This document shows positions 6,889 to 16,146 of a stretch of DNA of 64,000 nucleotides, one piece after another. The stretch lies in NCBI GenBank assembly GCA_947464185.1, contig CANHVY010000008.1, forward strand, positions 1-64,000. The letters run 5' to 3'. Below the pieces are notes generated by a model. It saw only the letters and a list, made by a program, of their open reading frames with translations. It was not told the origin of the DNA and ran no database searches. Made by a program: the position numbers and the translations under genes. Position 1 is the stretch's first letter, and each line of letters opens with the position of its first letter. Source of the DNA: Burkholderiales bacterium (lineage in GTDB: Bacteria > Pseudomonadota > Gammaproteobacteria > Burkholderiales > Burkholderiaceae_C).

Positions 6889-7425
6889 TCAAGCCCGCGA
6901 CAGCTTGCCCAACTGCTCCGACAGGCTCTTCACCGCAGCGCTCAGGTCACGGATCTCCTGCTCGCGCAGCAGGTCGATTTTCTCGTGCAGGGCCTCGATC
7001 TCCAGCTCGGCTTTCACGTTCACCTCGTAATCGTTGTGGGCCTGCAGACGGTCGATGGCCGCCTGGCGGTTCTGGCTCATCATGATGGCCGGCGCCGTGT
7101 AGGCCGCCTGGAACGACAGCACCAGGTTCAGCAGGATGAAGGGGAACGGGTCCCAGGTGGGCTGGGCGCCCAGCAAGTTCCAGCTGATCCACAGCACGAT
7201 CAACAGGCTCTGGCCCAGGATGAAGGCCCAGGAGCCCACCACGGCAGCCACCCGGTCGGCCACGCGCTGGCCCCACGTGGGCGGCGGGGGCGACGACGGC
7301 GGATGGTGCGGCAGCCCGCCCAGGCGCCGATGGGCCCGCCGGTGCGCCCGCAGCCGGGTGAGCAGCAGGTGGTCGGGATCGGAAGTGCCGGCCGCGTGAC
7401 CGGCCGTGGCAGTGCTGGAGGACAT
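6889..7425 (-). CDS. DUF1003 family membrane protein
   Basis: A 178-residue protein starting at ATG 7425, eight bases after GGAG; upstream in-frame starts lack a ribosome site. The N-terminal ~50 residues are His/Pro/Arg-rich. Two hydrophobic segments, about residues 60-85 (VAAVVGSWAFILGQSLLIVLW) and 92-115, flank the conserved W-x2-LN/F-x-PFPFILLNL-type stretch of DUF1003. The C-terminal third is charged and probably coiled coil (QAAIDRLQAHNDYEVN, then ELEIEALHEKIDLLREQE). It is likely an inner-membrane protein of unknown function. It is the first non-element gene beyond the integrase. Confidence 0.85.
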   Translation of the reverse strand: MSSSTATAGHAAGTSDPDHLLLTRLRAHRRAHRRLGGLPHHPPSSPPPPTWGQRVADRVAAVVGSWAFILGQSLLIVLWISWNLLGAQPTWDPFPFILLNLVLSFQAAYTAPAIMMSQNRQAAIDRLQAHNDYEVNVKAELEIEALHEKIDLLREQEIRDLSAAVKSLSEQLGKLSRA

Positions 7426-7666
7426 GGCGCAGGCTCCGGAGTGCATCAGGGATGGCGCCGGCACGCGGCGCAGGGGGGATGTTCGCCGATGTCGGTCTTC
7501 GCAGGAGCTTGAATCCCCGCTCAGCCCTTGAAGCACTGCTCGCTCTGCCAGCGAATGATTCGCCCTCAGCGCAGATGGAGCCTGTAGAGTCTGTCGAGTC
7601 TGTTTCTCTCACCACCCCTACCGGTGAGACCGTCTGCAGCCACCAGCACATTCAGGGAGCGTTGTC

Positions 7667-7969
7667 ATGGGATTCCGTTTTCAGAAGCGCATCCGCCTCT
7701 TCAAGGGCTTGACCCTGAACCTCAGCAAGTCTGGCACGTCGTGGACGGTGGGCGGCCCGGGGGCGTCGGTCAACGTGCGGGGCGACAAGGTCACGGGCAC
7801 GGTGGGAGCGCCTGGCACGGGGTTGTCGTATCGGCAGACGCTGGTGGACGGCAAGGCCCCGGCGGCCGACGAACCCGCGCACCAAGAGCCGCCTTACCGC
7901 GGCAAACCCTGGCGCGGTGTGCTGTGGATGGTGCTGATGGCGCTGGGGCTGTATCTGGTGCTGCGGTAG
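7667..7969 (+). CDS. DUF4236 domain protein
   Basis: A 100-residue protein. The first 60 residues match the DUF4236 pattern: MGFRFQKRIRLFKGLTLNLSKSG, then GGPGASVNV and GTVGAPGTGLSYR. The C-terminal end is one hydrophobic helix (GVLWMVLMALGLYLVL, about 84-99), so it may be tail-anchored in the membrane. Function of the family is unknown. It is divergent from the DUF1003 gene and about 100 bases ahead of the oxidoreductase gene. Confidence 0.85.
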   Translation: MGFRFQKRIRLFKGLTLNLSKSGTSWTVGGPGASVNVRGDKVTGTVGAPGTGLSYRQTLVDGKAPAADEPAHQEPPYRGKPWRGVLWMVLMALGLYLVLR

Positions 7970-8070
7970 CCACCGCCTGCCCGCCGTCTTGTTCCCGCCC
8001 CACCCCTGTGGCAGCATCGCCGGGCTTTCCCTGCCCTGCCCCATTGACCACAACCTCCACCCCAACCCCC

Positions 8071-8787
8071 ATGCCACTCACCACCGCCATCATCCTGGGT
8101 GCTTCGGGTTCCGTGGGCCAGGCGCTGGTGGACGCGGTGGTGCGCAGCGGGCGCTTCGGGCCGGTGATCCTGCTGGCCCGCAGGCCGGGGGCCGGCGGGT
8201 CTGGTGGGGGCGGCGCCGCAAGTGTGGTGGAACACCTGGTGCCCGACATGCAGCCGCATGCGCTGGAGCAGGCGGTGGTGGACGCGCTGGCGGGGTGCGC
8301 AGGCTCTGCAGTGGGGTTCAGCGTGCTGGGGGTGGGCGCGGGCACGGCGGCGCTGACGATTGACCAGCACCGCGCGGTGGATGTGGGACTGAACGCGGCT
8401 TTTGCCCGGGGGCTGAAGCGCTCGAATGCGGTGCAGCACCTGGTGTTCATGTCCGCCGTGGGGGCGGACCCGCAGGCCAGGACCACGGGCTCGGGCGCGG
8501 CGGGCATGCCGCGCTATGCCCGCGTGAAAGCTGAGGCCGAGCAGGCCGTGAAGGCCCAGGGCCCGCAGGTGGTGAGCATCCTGCGGCCTTCGGTCATCAT
8601 CGGCTCGCGCCATACGGGCGGGCTGATCGCCAGTGCGCTGGCGCTGATGTCGCCCGTGCTGCCCTCGCGCCTGCGGCCCATCCGCACCACGGAGATCGCC
8701 GCCGCCATGGTGGCCCTGGCTTTGCAGCCGCCTGCCTCCAGCGCGGTGTACCACCATGCGGAGATGCGGGCCCTGGCATCGGCCTAG
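8071..8787 (+). CDS. NAD(P)-binding Rossmann oxidoreductase (atypical SDR)
   Basis: A 238-residue protein starting MPLTTAIILGASGSVGQAL, a glycine-rich Rossmann loop at about residues 9-15. A YARVK (Y-x3-K) motif lies near residue 150 and the segment RPSVIIGSRHTGG follows, as in atypical short-chain dehydrogenases related to NmrA/HTATIP2-like proteins. It probably binds NADP(H); the substrate is unknown. The much longer open frame upstream runs through DUF4236 in another frame and is rejected. The start lacks a strong ribosome site. It converges on the MlrC-type gene. Confidence 0.78.
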   Translation: MPLTTAIILGASGSVGQALVDAVVRSGRFGPVILLARRPGAGGSGGGGAASVVEHLVPDMQPHALEQAVVDALAGCAGSAVGFSVLGVGAGTAALTIDQHRAVDVGLNAAFARGLKRSNAVQHLVFMSAVGADPQARTTGSGAAGMPRYARVKAEAEQAVKAQGPQVVSILRPSVIIGSRHTGGLIASALALMSPVLPSRLRPIRTTEIAAAMVALALQPPASSAVYHHAEMRALASA

Positions 8788-8852
8788 GGCGGCCTGACAC
8801 TGGCCTGGGGCGGCCTGGGGCGATTTATGGCGCCCGAGGGCGGGCCGTCCCC

Positions 8853-10295
8853 TCAGCCCACCCGCTCCACCCGCGGCCAGTAGTCCAGGCTGCGGTGGCG
8901 GTAGGCCACGTGCGCGAAGTCGGTGTTCAGCAGGCCGGGGGATTCGACGTAGAGCACTTCGCTGGCCAGGGGCGCGAAGGCGGCGTGGAAGTGCTGCGAG
9001 CTCTTGACGACGATGCCGCGGCAGGTGCTGAGATCGATGCCCAGGCCGGTGAAGAGTTCGGTGCCGAAAGCCTGCTGGCGGTGGGAGATCAGCACCAGGT
9101 CCAGCCCTTCGTCGGTGCGCACCCAGGCCGAGCGGCCGCAGGGCGCGGGGTGGCCGCCCAGGCCGCTTTGCCAATGGTCTTCCACCAGGGCGCGCACGGT
9201 GACGCGCAGGTCCACCGGGTCCCCCGACAGCGGGCCCAGCTTGCCGCCCACGCGCAGGCTCAGCCGGGTGCCCACGCCGGCCTCGGCGCACACTTGCAGG
9301 GCCCCCAGGTCCCAGAAGGGCGCCAGGGCCACCTGGCCGATGCCCCGCTGCACCAGGGCCTGCAGGATGAAGGTGGAGTCGCTGCCGGCACCACCGCCGG
9401 CGTTGTCGGCGGTGTCAGCCAGCACCAGGGGCCGGCCGCCCGGGTGCGCGGCCAGGCGGTCCATGGCCTCGGCGATTCGGGTGGAGCGTGCCGCCGTCTG
9501 GTGGCGCATGTCCCAGATCTCCTGGCCCAGGGCCTGCGCCAGGCGCGCGCCCAGGGCCGGGTCGCCATCGGTCACCACCCACACCTTGGCGCCGGCCTCG
9601 GGCACGTCACCCCAGGGGAAGCCGTGGCCGAAGCTCACGCTCAGCACGCCGGGCTGCGTTTCCAGCGCCTTCATGCGGGCCACGAAGCTTTTCATGGGCT
9701 CGCGCGTGGTGTGCCAGAAGCCCACCATGCGGCAGTCGTGCACGGCGGTCACCGGCCGCACGCGGCCCTGCGCGGTGGCCAGGGTCAGCGCCCACAGTTC
9801 CTCGAAGCGCTCCACCATGTCGGTGTGGGGGTACTCCTTGTAGGCGATGACGATGTCGGCGTGGCGGTGCATGCGCTCGGTGTAGTGGCAGTGCAGGTCC
9901 AGCTCCACTCCGATGGGCACGCCGGGGCCCACCAGGGCGCGCACGCGTTCGATGAGGTCGCCTTCGCAGTCAGGGCAGTGCTCGGCCACCATCGCCCCGT
10001 GCAGCACCAGCAGCACGGCGTCCACCGGCAGCGCGGCCTGCAGGCGCTGCAGCAGTTCGTCACGCAGGGTTTCATAGGCGGTCTGCACGGTGATGCCGGC
10101 CGGCTGCGCCGCGGCCAGCAGGCCGAAGTGCACCTCGTGCCCGTCACGCGCGGCCAGCCGGCGCCCGGCCGCGTGCCAGCGCTGCGCCTCGGCGCTGCGG
10201 CCCTCGCCGTGGTCCACCTCCCAGGCGGCCAGGCCCGTGGGGGCCATGGCGAAGGTGTTGGTCTCGGTGGCGATGCCGGCGATGTGGATCTTCAT
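8853..10295 (-). CDS. M81 family metallopeptidase (MlrC-type)
   Basis: A 480-residue protein of the MlrC family, named for the last enzyme of microcystin breakdown. It begins MKIHIAGIATETNTF, the typical family N-terminus. Probable zinc ligands lie in VELDLHCHYTERM and in D-T-A-D-N-A-G-G-G-A-G-S-D. The MlrC C-terminal half follows from about residue 310. Most members have unknown natural substrates, so this need not act on microcystin. It is the last gene of the seven-gene minus-strand run and follows the DauA-like dehydrogenase by 72 bases. Confidence 0.88.
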   Translation of the reverse strand: MKIHIAGIATETNTFAMAPTGLAAWEVDHGEGRSAEAQRWHAAGRRLAARDGHEVHFGLLAAAQPAGITVQTAYETLRDELLQRLQAALPVDAVLLVLHGAMVAEHCPDCEGDLIERVRALVGPGVPIGVELDLHCHYTERMHRHADIVIAYKEYPHTDMVERFEELWALTLATAQGRVRPVTAVHDCRMVGFWHTTREPMKSFVARMKALETQPGVLSVSFGHGFPWGDVPEAGAKVWVVTDGDPALGARLAQALGQEIWDMRHQTAARSTRIAEAMDRLAAHPGGRPLVLADTADNAGGGAGSDSTFILQALVQRGIGQVALAPFWDLGALQVCAEAGVGTRLSLRVGGKLGPLSGDPVDLRVTVRALVEDHWQSGLGGHPAPCGRSAWVRTDEGLDLVLISHRQQAFGTELFTGLGIDLSTCRGIVVKSSQHFHAAFAPLASEVLYVESPGLLNTDFAHVAYRHRSLDYWPRVERVG

Positions 10296-10367
10296 GACGC
10301 GGAGGGGTTCGAAGGTGAGCAGGCGCGACGAAGGTCCGAAGCAGCCTTTGGATAGAGACTCTCGGGC

Positions 10368-11501
10368 TTACAGCAGCCGTCGAGGAGACAGCGCGTCGGC
10401 GGTGACGCCCTGGGCTGCAATATCAGCGGGCAAGGCCTGCCCCAGCACCAGCGCGGCCGCTGCGCGCGCCAGGGCCGGGGCCATCTGGATGCCGTAGCCG
10501 CCCTGCCCTGCCAGCCAGAAGAAGCCTTCGGCCTGGGTGTCCCAGCCGGCCACGGGCGCACGGTCGGCCACGAAGCTGCGCAGCCCCGCCCAGCGGTGGG
10601 CGATGCGCCGTACGGGGTGGGTGGTGAGGGACTCGAAGCGGTCCACCGCGATGGCGATGTCCAGCTCTTCCGGCGCCACGTCGCAGGGGTCCATCGGGTC
10701 TTCGTTGGCGGGCGACAGCAGCAACTGGCCGGCGTCGGGCTTGAAGTACACCGTCTCGTCGACATCGATCACCATGGGCCAGTGGCGGCTGTCTGGCCCC
10801 TCGGGTGCGGCGATGGTCATCGCCGTGCGGCGCATGGGCTGCAGGCCCACAGGGCGCGCGCCGGCCTGGCGGGCCACCACATCGGCCCAGGCGCCGGTGG
10901 CATTCACGATCACCGGTGCCTGGAAGCGGCCGGCGCGGCTGTCCACCGTCCACTGCCCCGCCTGCCGATGCAATGCCACCTCGCCGGCGCCCAGCACCAC
11001 CTGCGCCCCGGCGCGCCGCAGCAGGCGCAGGTAGCCCTGCAGGATGGCGGCCACCTCCATGTCGCGGCCGCTGTCGTCCAGCGCCGCCGCGGCCACGGCC
11101 TCGGGCCGCAGGATGGGCACCTGGCGCAAGGCCTCCTCGCGCGGCAGGGGTTTGAGGCCCGTGCCCTCCTGGAAGGAGCCGAGCATGTCTTGCAGGCGCG
11201 GTACCGCTTCCGGCCCGGCCACGAAGAGCGCCGCGCGCGGGCTCATCAAGGGCACGTCGGCAAAGCCTTCAGGCGGCTGCTCCAAAAAGGCGCGGCTGGC
11301 CCGCGTGAGACCGCGCACCGTGGCGTTGCCGTAGCTTTCGAAGAACATGGCCGCGGAGCGCCCGGTGGTGTGGCGCCCGGGCTGGTCTTCCAGTTCCAGC
11401 AGCAGCACGCGGCGCTGCGGCGCCAGCTCGGCGGCCACCGAGGCCCCGGCCATGCCGGCGCCCAGCACGATGACGTCGAAGTGCGTGGCCGTATCCGCCA
11501 T
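10368..11501 (-). CDS. FAD-dependent D-amino acid dehydrogenase (DauA-like)
   Basis: A 377-residue flavoprotein beginning MADTATHFDVIVLGAGMAGA (GxGxxG for FAD). It follows the sequence pattern I remember for Pseudomonas D-arginine dehydrogenase: PG-x-H-x-TGRSAA with the active-site His, QP-x-RR-x-A, Y-x-KPDAG with Tyr, SPAN-x-DP, WAGLRSFVADR with Arg, and GGYGIQ near the end. The active-site tyrosine of DauA in the mobile loop is not conserved (FFESYG here), so specificity may differ. ATG 11501 avoids overlap with the upstream gene; a TTG at 11528 would extend it by nine residues. The gap to the hydratase is eight bases. Confidence 0.82.
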   Translation of the reverse strand: MADTATHFDVIVLGAGMAGASVAAELAPQRRVLLLELEDQPGRHTTGRSAAMFFESYGNATVRGLTRASRAFLEQPPEGFADVPLMSPRAALFVAGPEAVPRLQDMLGSFQEGTGLKPLPREEALRQVPILRPEAVAAAALDDSGRDMEVAAILQGYLRLLRRAGAQVVLGAGEVALHRQAGQWTVDSRAGRFQAPVIVNATGAWADVVARQAGARPVGLQPMRRTAMTIAAPEGPDSRHWPMVIDVDETVYFKPDAGQLLLSPANEDPMDPCDVAPEELDIAIAVDRFESLTTHPVRRIAHRWAGLRSFVADRAPVAGWDTQAEGFFWLAGQGGYGIQMAPALARAAAALVLGQALPADIAAQGVTADALSPRRLL

Positions 11502-11509
11502 CGGCAAAG

Positions 11510-12316
11510 TCACCGGGCGCCGCGCCAATCGGGCGCACGTTTGTCGATGAAGGCCTGCACGCCCTCCAGGGCGGCGGTGTCCATCATGTTGCAGGCCATG
11601 GTCTGACCGGCGTCGGTGTAGGCCTCCTCGATGCCCACCTCCAGTTGGCGGTAGAACAGGCTCTTGCCCATGGCCAGCGCCACGCGCGGCTTGGCTACGA
11701 TGCTGTTCACCAGCGAGTCGATTTCCGCGTCGAGCTGGTCCGCCTCGACCACCCGGTTGACCAGGCCCTTGGCCTGCGCCTCGTCAGCCGAGATGAAAGC
11801 GCCGGTCACCAGCATCTCGAAAGCGGCCTTGCGGGAAAGGTTGCGGCTCAAGGCCACGCTGGGGGTCGAGCAGAACAGGCCCAGGTTCACGCCGCTGACG
11901 GCAAAGCGCGCATCGCGTGCGGCCACCGCCAGGTCGCACATGGCCACGAGCTGGCAGCCCGCCGCCGTGGCGATGCCCTGCACGCGGGCGATGACGGGCA
12001 CGGGCAGTTGCTGGATCGTCAGCATCATGCGGCCGCACTGCGCGAACAGGCGCTCGTAGTAGGCCTGCGAGGGCTCGGCACGCATCTCCTTCAGGTCGTG
12101 CCCGGCGCAGAAGGCCTTGCCGGCTGCAGCGATCACCACCACGCGAGCCGTCTCGTCGGCCTGCACGGCGTCGAGTTCGGCCTGCAGGGCGGTCAGCGTG
12201 GCTTCAGACAGGGAATTGAAGGCGTTGGGCCGGTTCAGCGTGAGGCGCACCACGCCGCGCTCATCACGTTCGCGCAAGACCAGGGGCGTCATGACGGGTT
12301 GGCTCAGGTCGGTCAT
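11510..12316 (-). CDS. Enoyl-CoA hydratase/isomerase family protein
   Basis: A 268-residue crotonase-fold protein. The oxyanion-hole pattern is seen in VVVIAAAGKAFCAGHDLKEM and in the stretch ARVQGIATAAGCQLVAMCDLAVAARDARFAV. The first catalytic Glu position of mitochondrial hydratase is replaced (AAGCQLV), as in many crotonases that are not classical hydratases. ATG 12316 follows GGAG by nine bases; an ATG at 12337, in an ATGA overlap with the ligase gene, would add seven residues. Being next to an acyl-CoA ligase suggests it acts on the CoA thioester that ligase forms. Confidence 0.85.
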   Translation of the reverse strand: MTDLSQPVMTPLVLRERDERGVVRLTLNRPNAFNSLSEATLTALQAELDAVQADETARVVVIAAAGKAFCAGHDLKEMRAEPSQAYYERLFAQCGRMMLTIQQLPVPVIARVQGIATAAGCQLVAMCDLAVAARDARFAVSGVNLGLFCSTPSVALSRNLSRKAAFEMLVTGAFISADEAQAKGLVNRVVEADQLDAEIDSLVNSIVAKPRVALAMGKSLFYRQLEVGIEEAYTDAGQTMACNMMDTAALEGVQAFIDKRAPDWRGAR

Positions 12317-12333
12317 GGGGGTATCTCCAAGGG

Positions 12334-13977
12334 TCATTCGATGGCGGAGGCGCTCTTCGCGCGCTCACGCAGCTGGAACTTCTGGATCTTGCCGGTGCTG
12401 GTCTTCGGAATCGGCTCGAAGCGGATCTCGCGCGGGACCTTGTAGCCCGCCAGCAGGCCCTTGCAGTGGGCCACCAGTTCCTCGGCACTGACGGTGGCGT
12501 CGGGCTTGGTCTCCACGTAGGCCAGGGGCGTCTCGCCCCACTTGGGGTCGGGCCGGGCCACCACGGCGCAGGCCATCACGGCCGGGTGACGGTACAGCGC
12601 ATCTTCCACCTCCAGCGAGCTGATGTTCTCGCCGCCCGAGATGATGATGTCCTTGCTGCGGTCCTTGATCTTGACGTAGCGGTCGCGCTCCATCACGGCC
12701 AGGTCCCCGGTGTGGAACCAGCCGCCGGCGAAGGCCTTGTCGGTGGCCGCCGGGTTCTTCAGGTAGCCCTTCATCACGATGTTGCCGCGGAACATGATCT
12801 CGCCCATGGTCTGGCCGTCGGCCGGCGTGAGGGCCATGCTCTCGGCGTCCAGCACCGTCATGCCTTCCTGCAGGGCGTAGCGCACGCCTTGGCGGCCGTT
12901 CAGGCGCGTTTGCTCCGACAGCGACTCCGCAGCCCAGGACGCCCGCTTGACGGCCACCGCCGCCGGGCCGTACACCTCGGTCAGGCCGTACACGTGCGTG
13001 ATGTCGAAGCCGATGCGGGCCATGCCCTCGATCATGGCCGCAGGCGGTGCGGCGCCCGCCACCATGCCGCGCACGCCCTGCACGCCCTCGCGCCACTCGG
13101 CAGGGGCGTTGATGATGAGGTTATGCACGATGGGCGCGGCGCAGTAGTGGTCCACCGCATGCTCGCGCATGGCCTGCAGGATGGCCTGGGCCTCCACGCG
13201 GCGCAGGCACACGTGGGTGCCCCCCAGCATCGCCACCGTCCAGGGGAAGCACCAGCCGTTGCAGTGGAACATCGGCAACGTCCACAGGTAGCGTGGGAAG
13301 TGCGGCATGGTCCAGGTGGCCACGTTGGACACCGCGTTCAGGTAGGCGCCGCGGTGGTGCGTGATCACGCCCTTGGGGTCGCCCGTGGTGCCGCTGGTGT
13401 AGCTCACCGCGATGGCGTCCCACTCGTCAGCAGGCCCCGGCAGCACGTCCAGCGCCGTATGGGCCGCCAGCAGCGCTTCGTACTCGTGCGCGCCCAGGCG
13501 CTTACCGGGGCCGGTGTATTCGCTGTCGCAGACGTCGATCACGATGGGCTCGCGGCCGTGCTCATCTTTGAGGATGCGCAGGGCCTGGGCGATCACGGGT
13601 GCGAACTCGCGGTCGATGATCAGCACCTGGGCCTCGCAGTGGTTGATCTGCCAGGCCAGTAGCGGCGCGTCCAGCCGGGTGTTCAGCGTGTTCAGCACGG
13701 CATTCAGGGCCGGCACGGCGTAGTGCGCCTCCACCATTTCGGGCGTGTTGGGCAGCATGGCGCTCACCGTGCTGCCGCGGCCCACACCCAGGGCGCGCAG
13801 GGCTGCCGCCAGGCGCGCCGAGCGCTCGCGCGTTTGCGCCCAGGTGTAGCGCCGGGCACCGTGCACCACGGCCGGCAAGTCGCCAAACACCTCGGCACTG
13901 CGCTCCACAAAGCTCACTGGCGACAGTGCCACGAAGTTGGCGGGGTTCTTGTCCAGGTGCTGGTCGTAGATGCTCAT
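12334..13977 (-). CDS. AMP-dependent acyl-CoA synthetase
   Basis: A 547-residue adenylate-forming enzyme of normal length. The P-loop SYTSGTTGDPKGV is at about 192-204, YGLTEVYGP forms the A5-type motif, GWFHTGDLAV the adenosine-binding A7, and the catalytic lysine lies in KTSTGKIQKF near 533. It resembles the medium-chain or methylmercaptopropionyl-CoA ligase branch. It activates a carboxylic acid to its CoA thioester in the cytoplasm; the acid is unknown. The gene follows the RraA-like gene by 61 bases and precedes the hydratase by 17. Confidence 0.9.
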   Translation of the reverse strand: MSIYDQHLDKNPANFVALSPVSFVERSAEVFGDLPAVVHGARRYTWAQTRERSARLAAALRALGVGRGSTVSAMLPNTPEMVEAHYAVPALNAVLNTLNTRLDAPLLAWQINHCEAQVLIIDREFAPVIAQALRILKDEHGREPIVIDVCDSEYTGPGKRLGAHEYEALLAAHTALDVLPGPADEWDAIAVSYTSGTTGDPKGVITHHRGAYLNAVSNVATWTMPHFPRYLWTLPMFHCNGWCFPWTVAMLGGTHVCLRRVEAQAILQAMREHAVDHYCAAPIVHNLIINAPAEWREGVQGVRGMVAGAAPPAAMIEGMARIGFDITHVYGLTEVYGPAAVAVKRASWAAESLSEQTRLNGRQGVRYALQEGMTVLDAESMALTPADGQTMGEIMFRGNIVMKGYLKNPAATDKAFAGGWFHTGDLAVMERDRYVKIKDRSKDIIISGGENISSLEVEDALYRHPAVMACAVVARPDPKWGETPLAYVETKPDATVSAEELVAHCKGLLAGYKVPREIRFEPIPKTSTGKIQKFQLRERAKSASAIE

Positions 13978-14038
13978 GGTCTGGTTCTCTCAAGAAGGCG
14001 CTGGGCCGCCCCAGGTGTCGAGGCGCCCCCTGGCGGGC

Positions 14039-14731
14039 TCACATCACGCCATAGGTCCTGAAGGCTTCCTGGGTGCTCATGCCGCGCTCGATGGCCAGGC
14101 GCACGGTGTTCTCGGCGCTCACCTTCTCCAGCGCGCGGCGGATGGCTTCCTCCTCGGCGGCCTTGGGGATCACGAGCACACCGTCCATGTCGCCAAAGAC
14201 GATGTCACCTGGTTGCACGCGCACGCCGCCCAGCTCCAAGGGCACGCGCCAGTCCACCACCTTGCCGCGGGCGCCCTGGTCCTGCGCGTAGCCGCCCATG
14301 GAGAACACCGGCAGGCCGGAGGCCAGCACCTCCGGCGTGTCACGGTGGTAGCCGTCCAGCACCGCACCGGCGGCCTTGAGATGGCGGGCCCGCGTGGTCA
14401 TCAACCCGCCCCACAAGGCGAAGGTGGGCGTGCAGCCAGTGGCCAGGTAGACCTCGTGCTCGCGCAGGTCGTCCAGGGCCTGGAACAGCAGGCCGAAGGG
14501 CTGGCGGCTCAAGGGGCCCAGGCCGGCGGGCTCGCTGGCGGCGAAGGCGTTGGACTCCAGCACCGGCATGGCCCGGCCCAAGATCACCATCTCGGGCCGC
14601 AGCGGCCGGATGTGGGCGGGCAGGAACTGGTGCAGCAGCCCCATGGTGTCGAGGATGTCGCCGATGACGGCGGGGAAGAGCTTGCCGCGCATCAGGGCGA
14701 AGAGTTCGGCGTCGTGGGTCCAGGTGTTCAT
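14039..14731 (-). CDS. RraA-like protein (HMG/CHA aldolase family)
   Basis: A 230-residue protein of the RraA fold. Diagnostic parts are LFPAVIGDILDTMG at the N-terminus, then LATGCTPTFALWGGLMTTRARHLKAAGAVLDGYHRDT, and GDIVFGDMDGVLVIP near the C-terminus. This family includes oxaloacetate decarboxylase / 4-hydroxy-4-methyl-2-oxoglutarate aldolases and the RNase E inhibitor RraA. The canonical G-x20-R-D binding site is partly altered (a G-x-H-R-D instead), so aldolase activity is plausible but unproven. Placed among catabolic genes, an aldolase or decarboxylase role is more likely than RNase E control. Confidence 0.78.
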   Translation of the reverse strand: MNTWTHDAELFALMRGKLFPAVIGDILDTMGLLHQFLPAHIRPLRPEMVILGRAMPVLESNAFAASEPAGLGPLSRQPFGLLFQALDDLREHEVYLATGCTPTFALWGGLMTTRARHLKAAGAVLDGYHRDTPEVLASGLPVFSMGGYAQDQGARGKVVDWRVPLELGGVRVQPGDIVFGDMDGVLVIPKAAEEEAIRRALEKVSAENTVRLAIERGMSTQEAFRTYGVM

Positions 14732-14764
14732 GGGGTGGGCTTTCAGAAGTTGGTGAGGAAGCTC

Positions 14765-16108
14765 TCAGGCCACCGCGGCCGACAAGGCCTGGTCGATGTC
14801 CCAGAGGATGTCGTCGATGTGCTCCAGCCCCACCGAGATGCGGATCATGTCCGGCCGCACGCCGGCGGCGAGTTGCTGCGCGGCGTCGAGCTGGCGGTGC
14901 GTGGTGCTGGCCGGGTGGCTGATGAGGGTGCGCGTGTCGCCGATGTTCACCAGGTGGCTCATGAATTGCGCGCTTTCGATGAATCGGATGCCGCGCTGCA
15001 GGGCTTGGTCGGCCGAGGTGGCCGAAGCGCCTGAAGTGCCTGATGCGGCCATGGCGCCCGAAGCCGCGGCCACGCCAAAAGCCAGCAGCCCCGAAGCGCC
15101 GGACATCTGGCGCTTCAGCAATGCGTGCTGGGGATGGTCTTCCAGGCCGGGGTAGTTCACCCAGGCCACACGGGCGTCTTCTTTCAGGAACCGGGCCACC
15201 GCCAGCGCATTGGCGCCGTGCCGCTCCATGCGCAAAGGCAGGGTCTCCACGCCCTGCAGGATCTGCCAGGCGCTCATGGGGCTGAGCGCCGCGCCAAACA
15301 CGCGCAAGCTCTCCATGCGGCAGCGCATGGAAAAGCCGAAGTCGCCGAAGGTCTCGTAGAACTTCACCCCGTGGTAACCCGGCGACGGTTCCGTCATGCC
15401 CGGGAACTTGCCGTTGTCCCAGGGGAAGCGCCCGCCCTCCACCACCACGCCGCCCAGCGTGGTGCCGTGGCCGGCCAGGTACTTGGTGGCCGAGTGGACC
15501 ACGATGTCGGCACCATGCGCCAGGGGGTTGCACAAGGCGGGGCTGGGCACCGTGTTGTCCACCACCAGCGGAAGGCCGTGGGCGTGCGCCACGTCGGCCA
15601 CGGCCGCGATGTCCAGCACCACGAGGCTGGGGTTGCCCAGGGTCTCGGCGTAGACGGCGCGCGTGTTCGGGCGGATGGCGGCGGCGAAGGCGGCGGGGTC
15701 GGTGGCGTCGACGAACGTGGTCTCGATGCCGAACTTGCGCAGGTTCACCGCCAGCATGGTGACGGTACCGCCATAAAGCGCCCCCGCGGCCACCACATGG
15801 TCGCCCGCCTGCAGCAGCGTCATCAGCGCCAGCGCCTCGGCGGCCATCCCGCTGGCTGCGGCCACCGCCGCGCGGCCGCCTTCCAGCGCCGCCACGCGTT
15901 CCTCCAGCGCGGCCACCGTGGGGTTGCTCAGGCGGGAATAGACGTTGCCGAAGGTCTGCAGGTTGAAGAGGCTGGCGGCGTGGTCGGCCGAATCGAAGAC
16001 GAAGCTGGTGGTCTGGTAGATGGGCAGCGCACGGGCACCGGTGGCGGCATCAGGGATCTGGCCGGCGTGGATGGCCAGGGTTTCGGGGCGAAAGCGGCGG
16101 TCGGGCAT
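14765..16108 (-). CDS. O-acetylhomoserine sulfhydrylase-type PLP enzyme (copy 1)
   Basis: A 447-residue Cys/Met-metabolism PLP enzyme of MetY length. PLP lysine 209 lies in VHSATKYLAGHGT. SRLSNPT, ETLGNPS and VVDNT are family motifs, and the MetY-specific SMRCRMESLRVFGAALSP segment follows. A low-complexity Ala/Ser/Gly stretch at about 347-367 interrupts an otherwise conserved region. It makes homocysteine from O-acyl-homoserine and sulfide, or a related gamma-replacement. A second such gene is at 24780. The surrounding operon does not point to methionine synthesis, so the substrate may differ. It follows the CoA-binding gene by 38 bases. Confidence 0.87.
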   Translation of the reverse strand: MPDRRFRPETLAIHAGQIPDAATGARALPIYQTTSFVFDSADHAASLFNLQTFGNVYSRLSNPTVAALEERVAALEGGRAAVAAASGMAAEALALMTLLQAGDHVVAAGALYGGTVTMLAVNLRKFGIETTFVDATDPAAFAAAIRPNTRAVYAETLGNPSLVVLDIAAVADVAHAHGLPLVVDNTVPSPALCNPLAHGADIVVHSATKYLAGHGTTLGGVVVEGGRFPWDNGKFPGMTEPSPGYHGVKFYETFGDFGFSMRCRMESLRVFGAALSPMSAWQILQGVETLPLRMERHGANALAVARFLKEDARVAWVNYPGLEDHPQHALLKRQMSGASGLLAFGVAAASGAMAASGTSGASATSADQALQRGIRFIESAQFMSHLVNIGDTRTLISHPASTTHRQLDAAQQLAAGVRPDMIRISVGLEHIDDILWDIDQALSAAVA

Positions 16109-16146
16109 GGGGGGTGGTCCTCAAACGTCAGCGCAGGTTCATGGGC

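Noticed and set aside
8788..8852. Intrinsic terminator between the convergent oxidoreductase and MlrC-type genes
   Set aside because: The only stem (GGGCG/CGCCC around eight bases) is short and has no T-tract.
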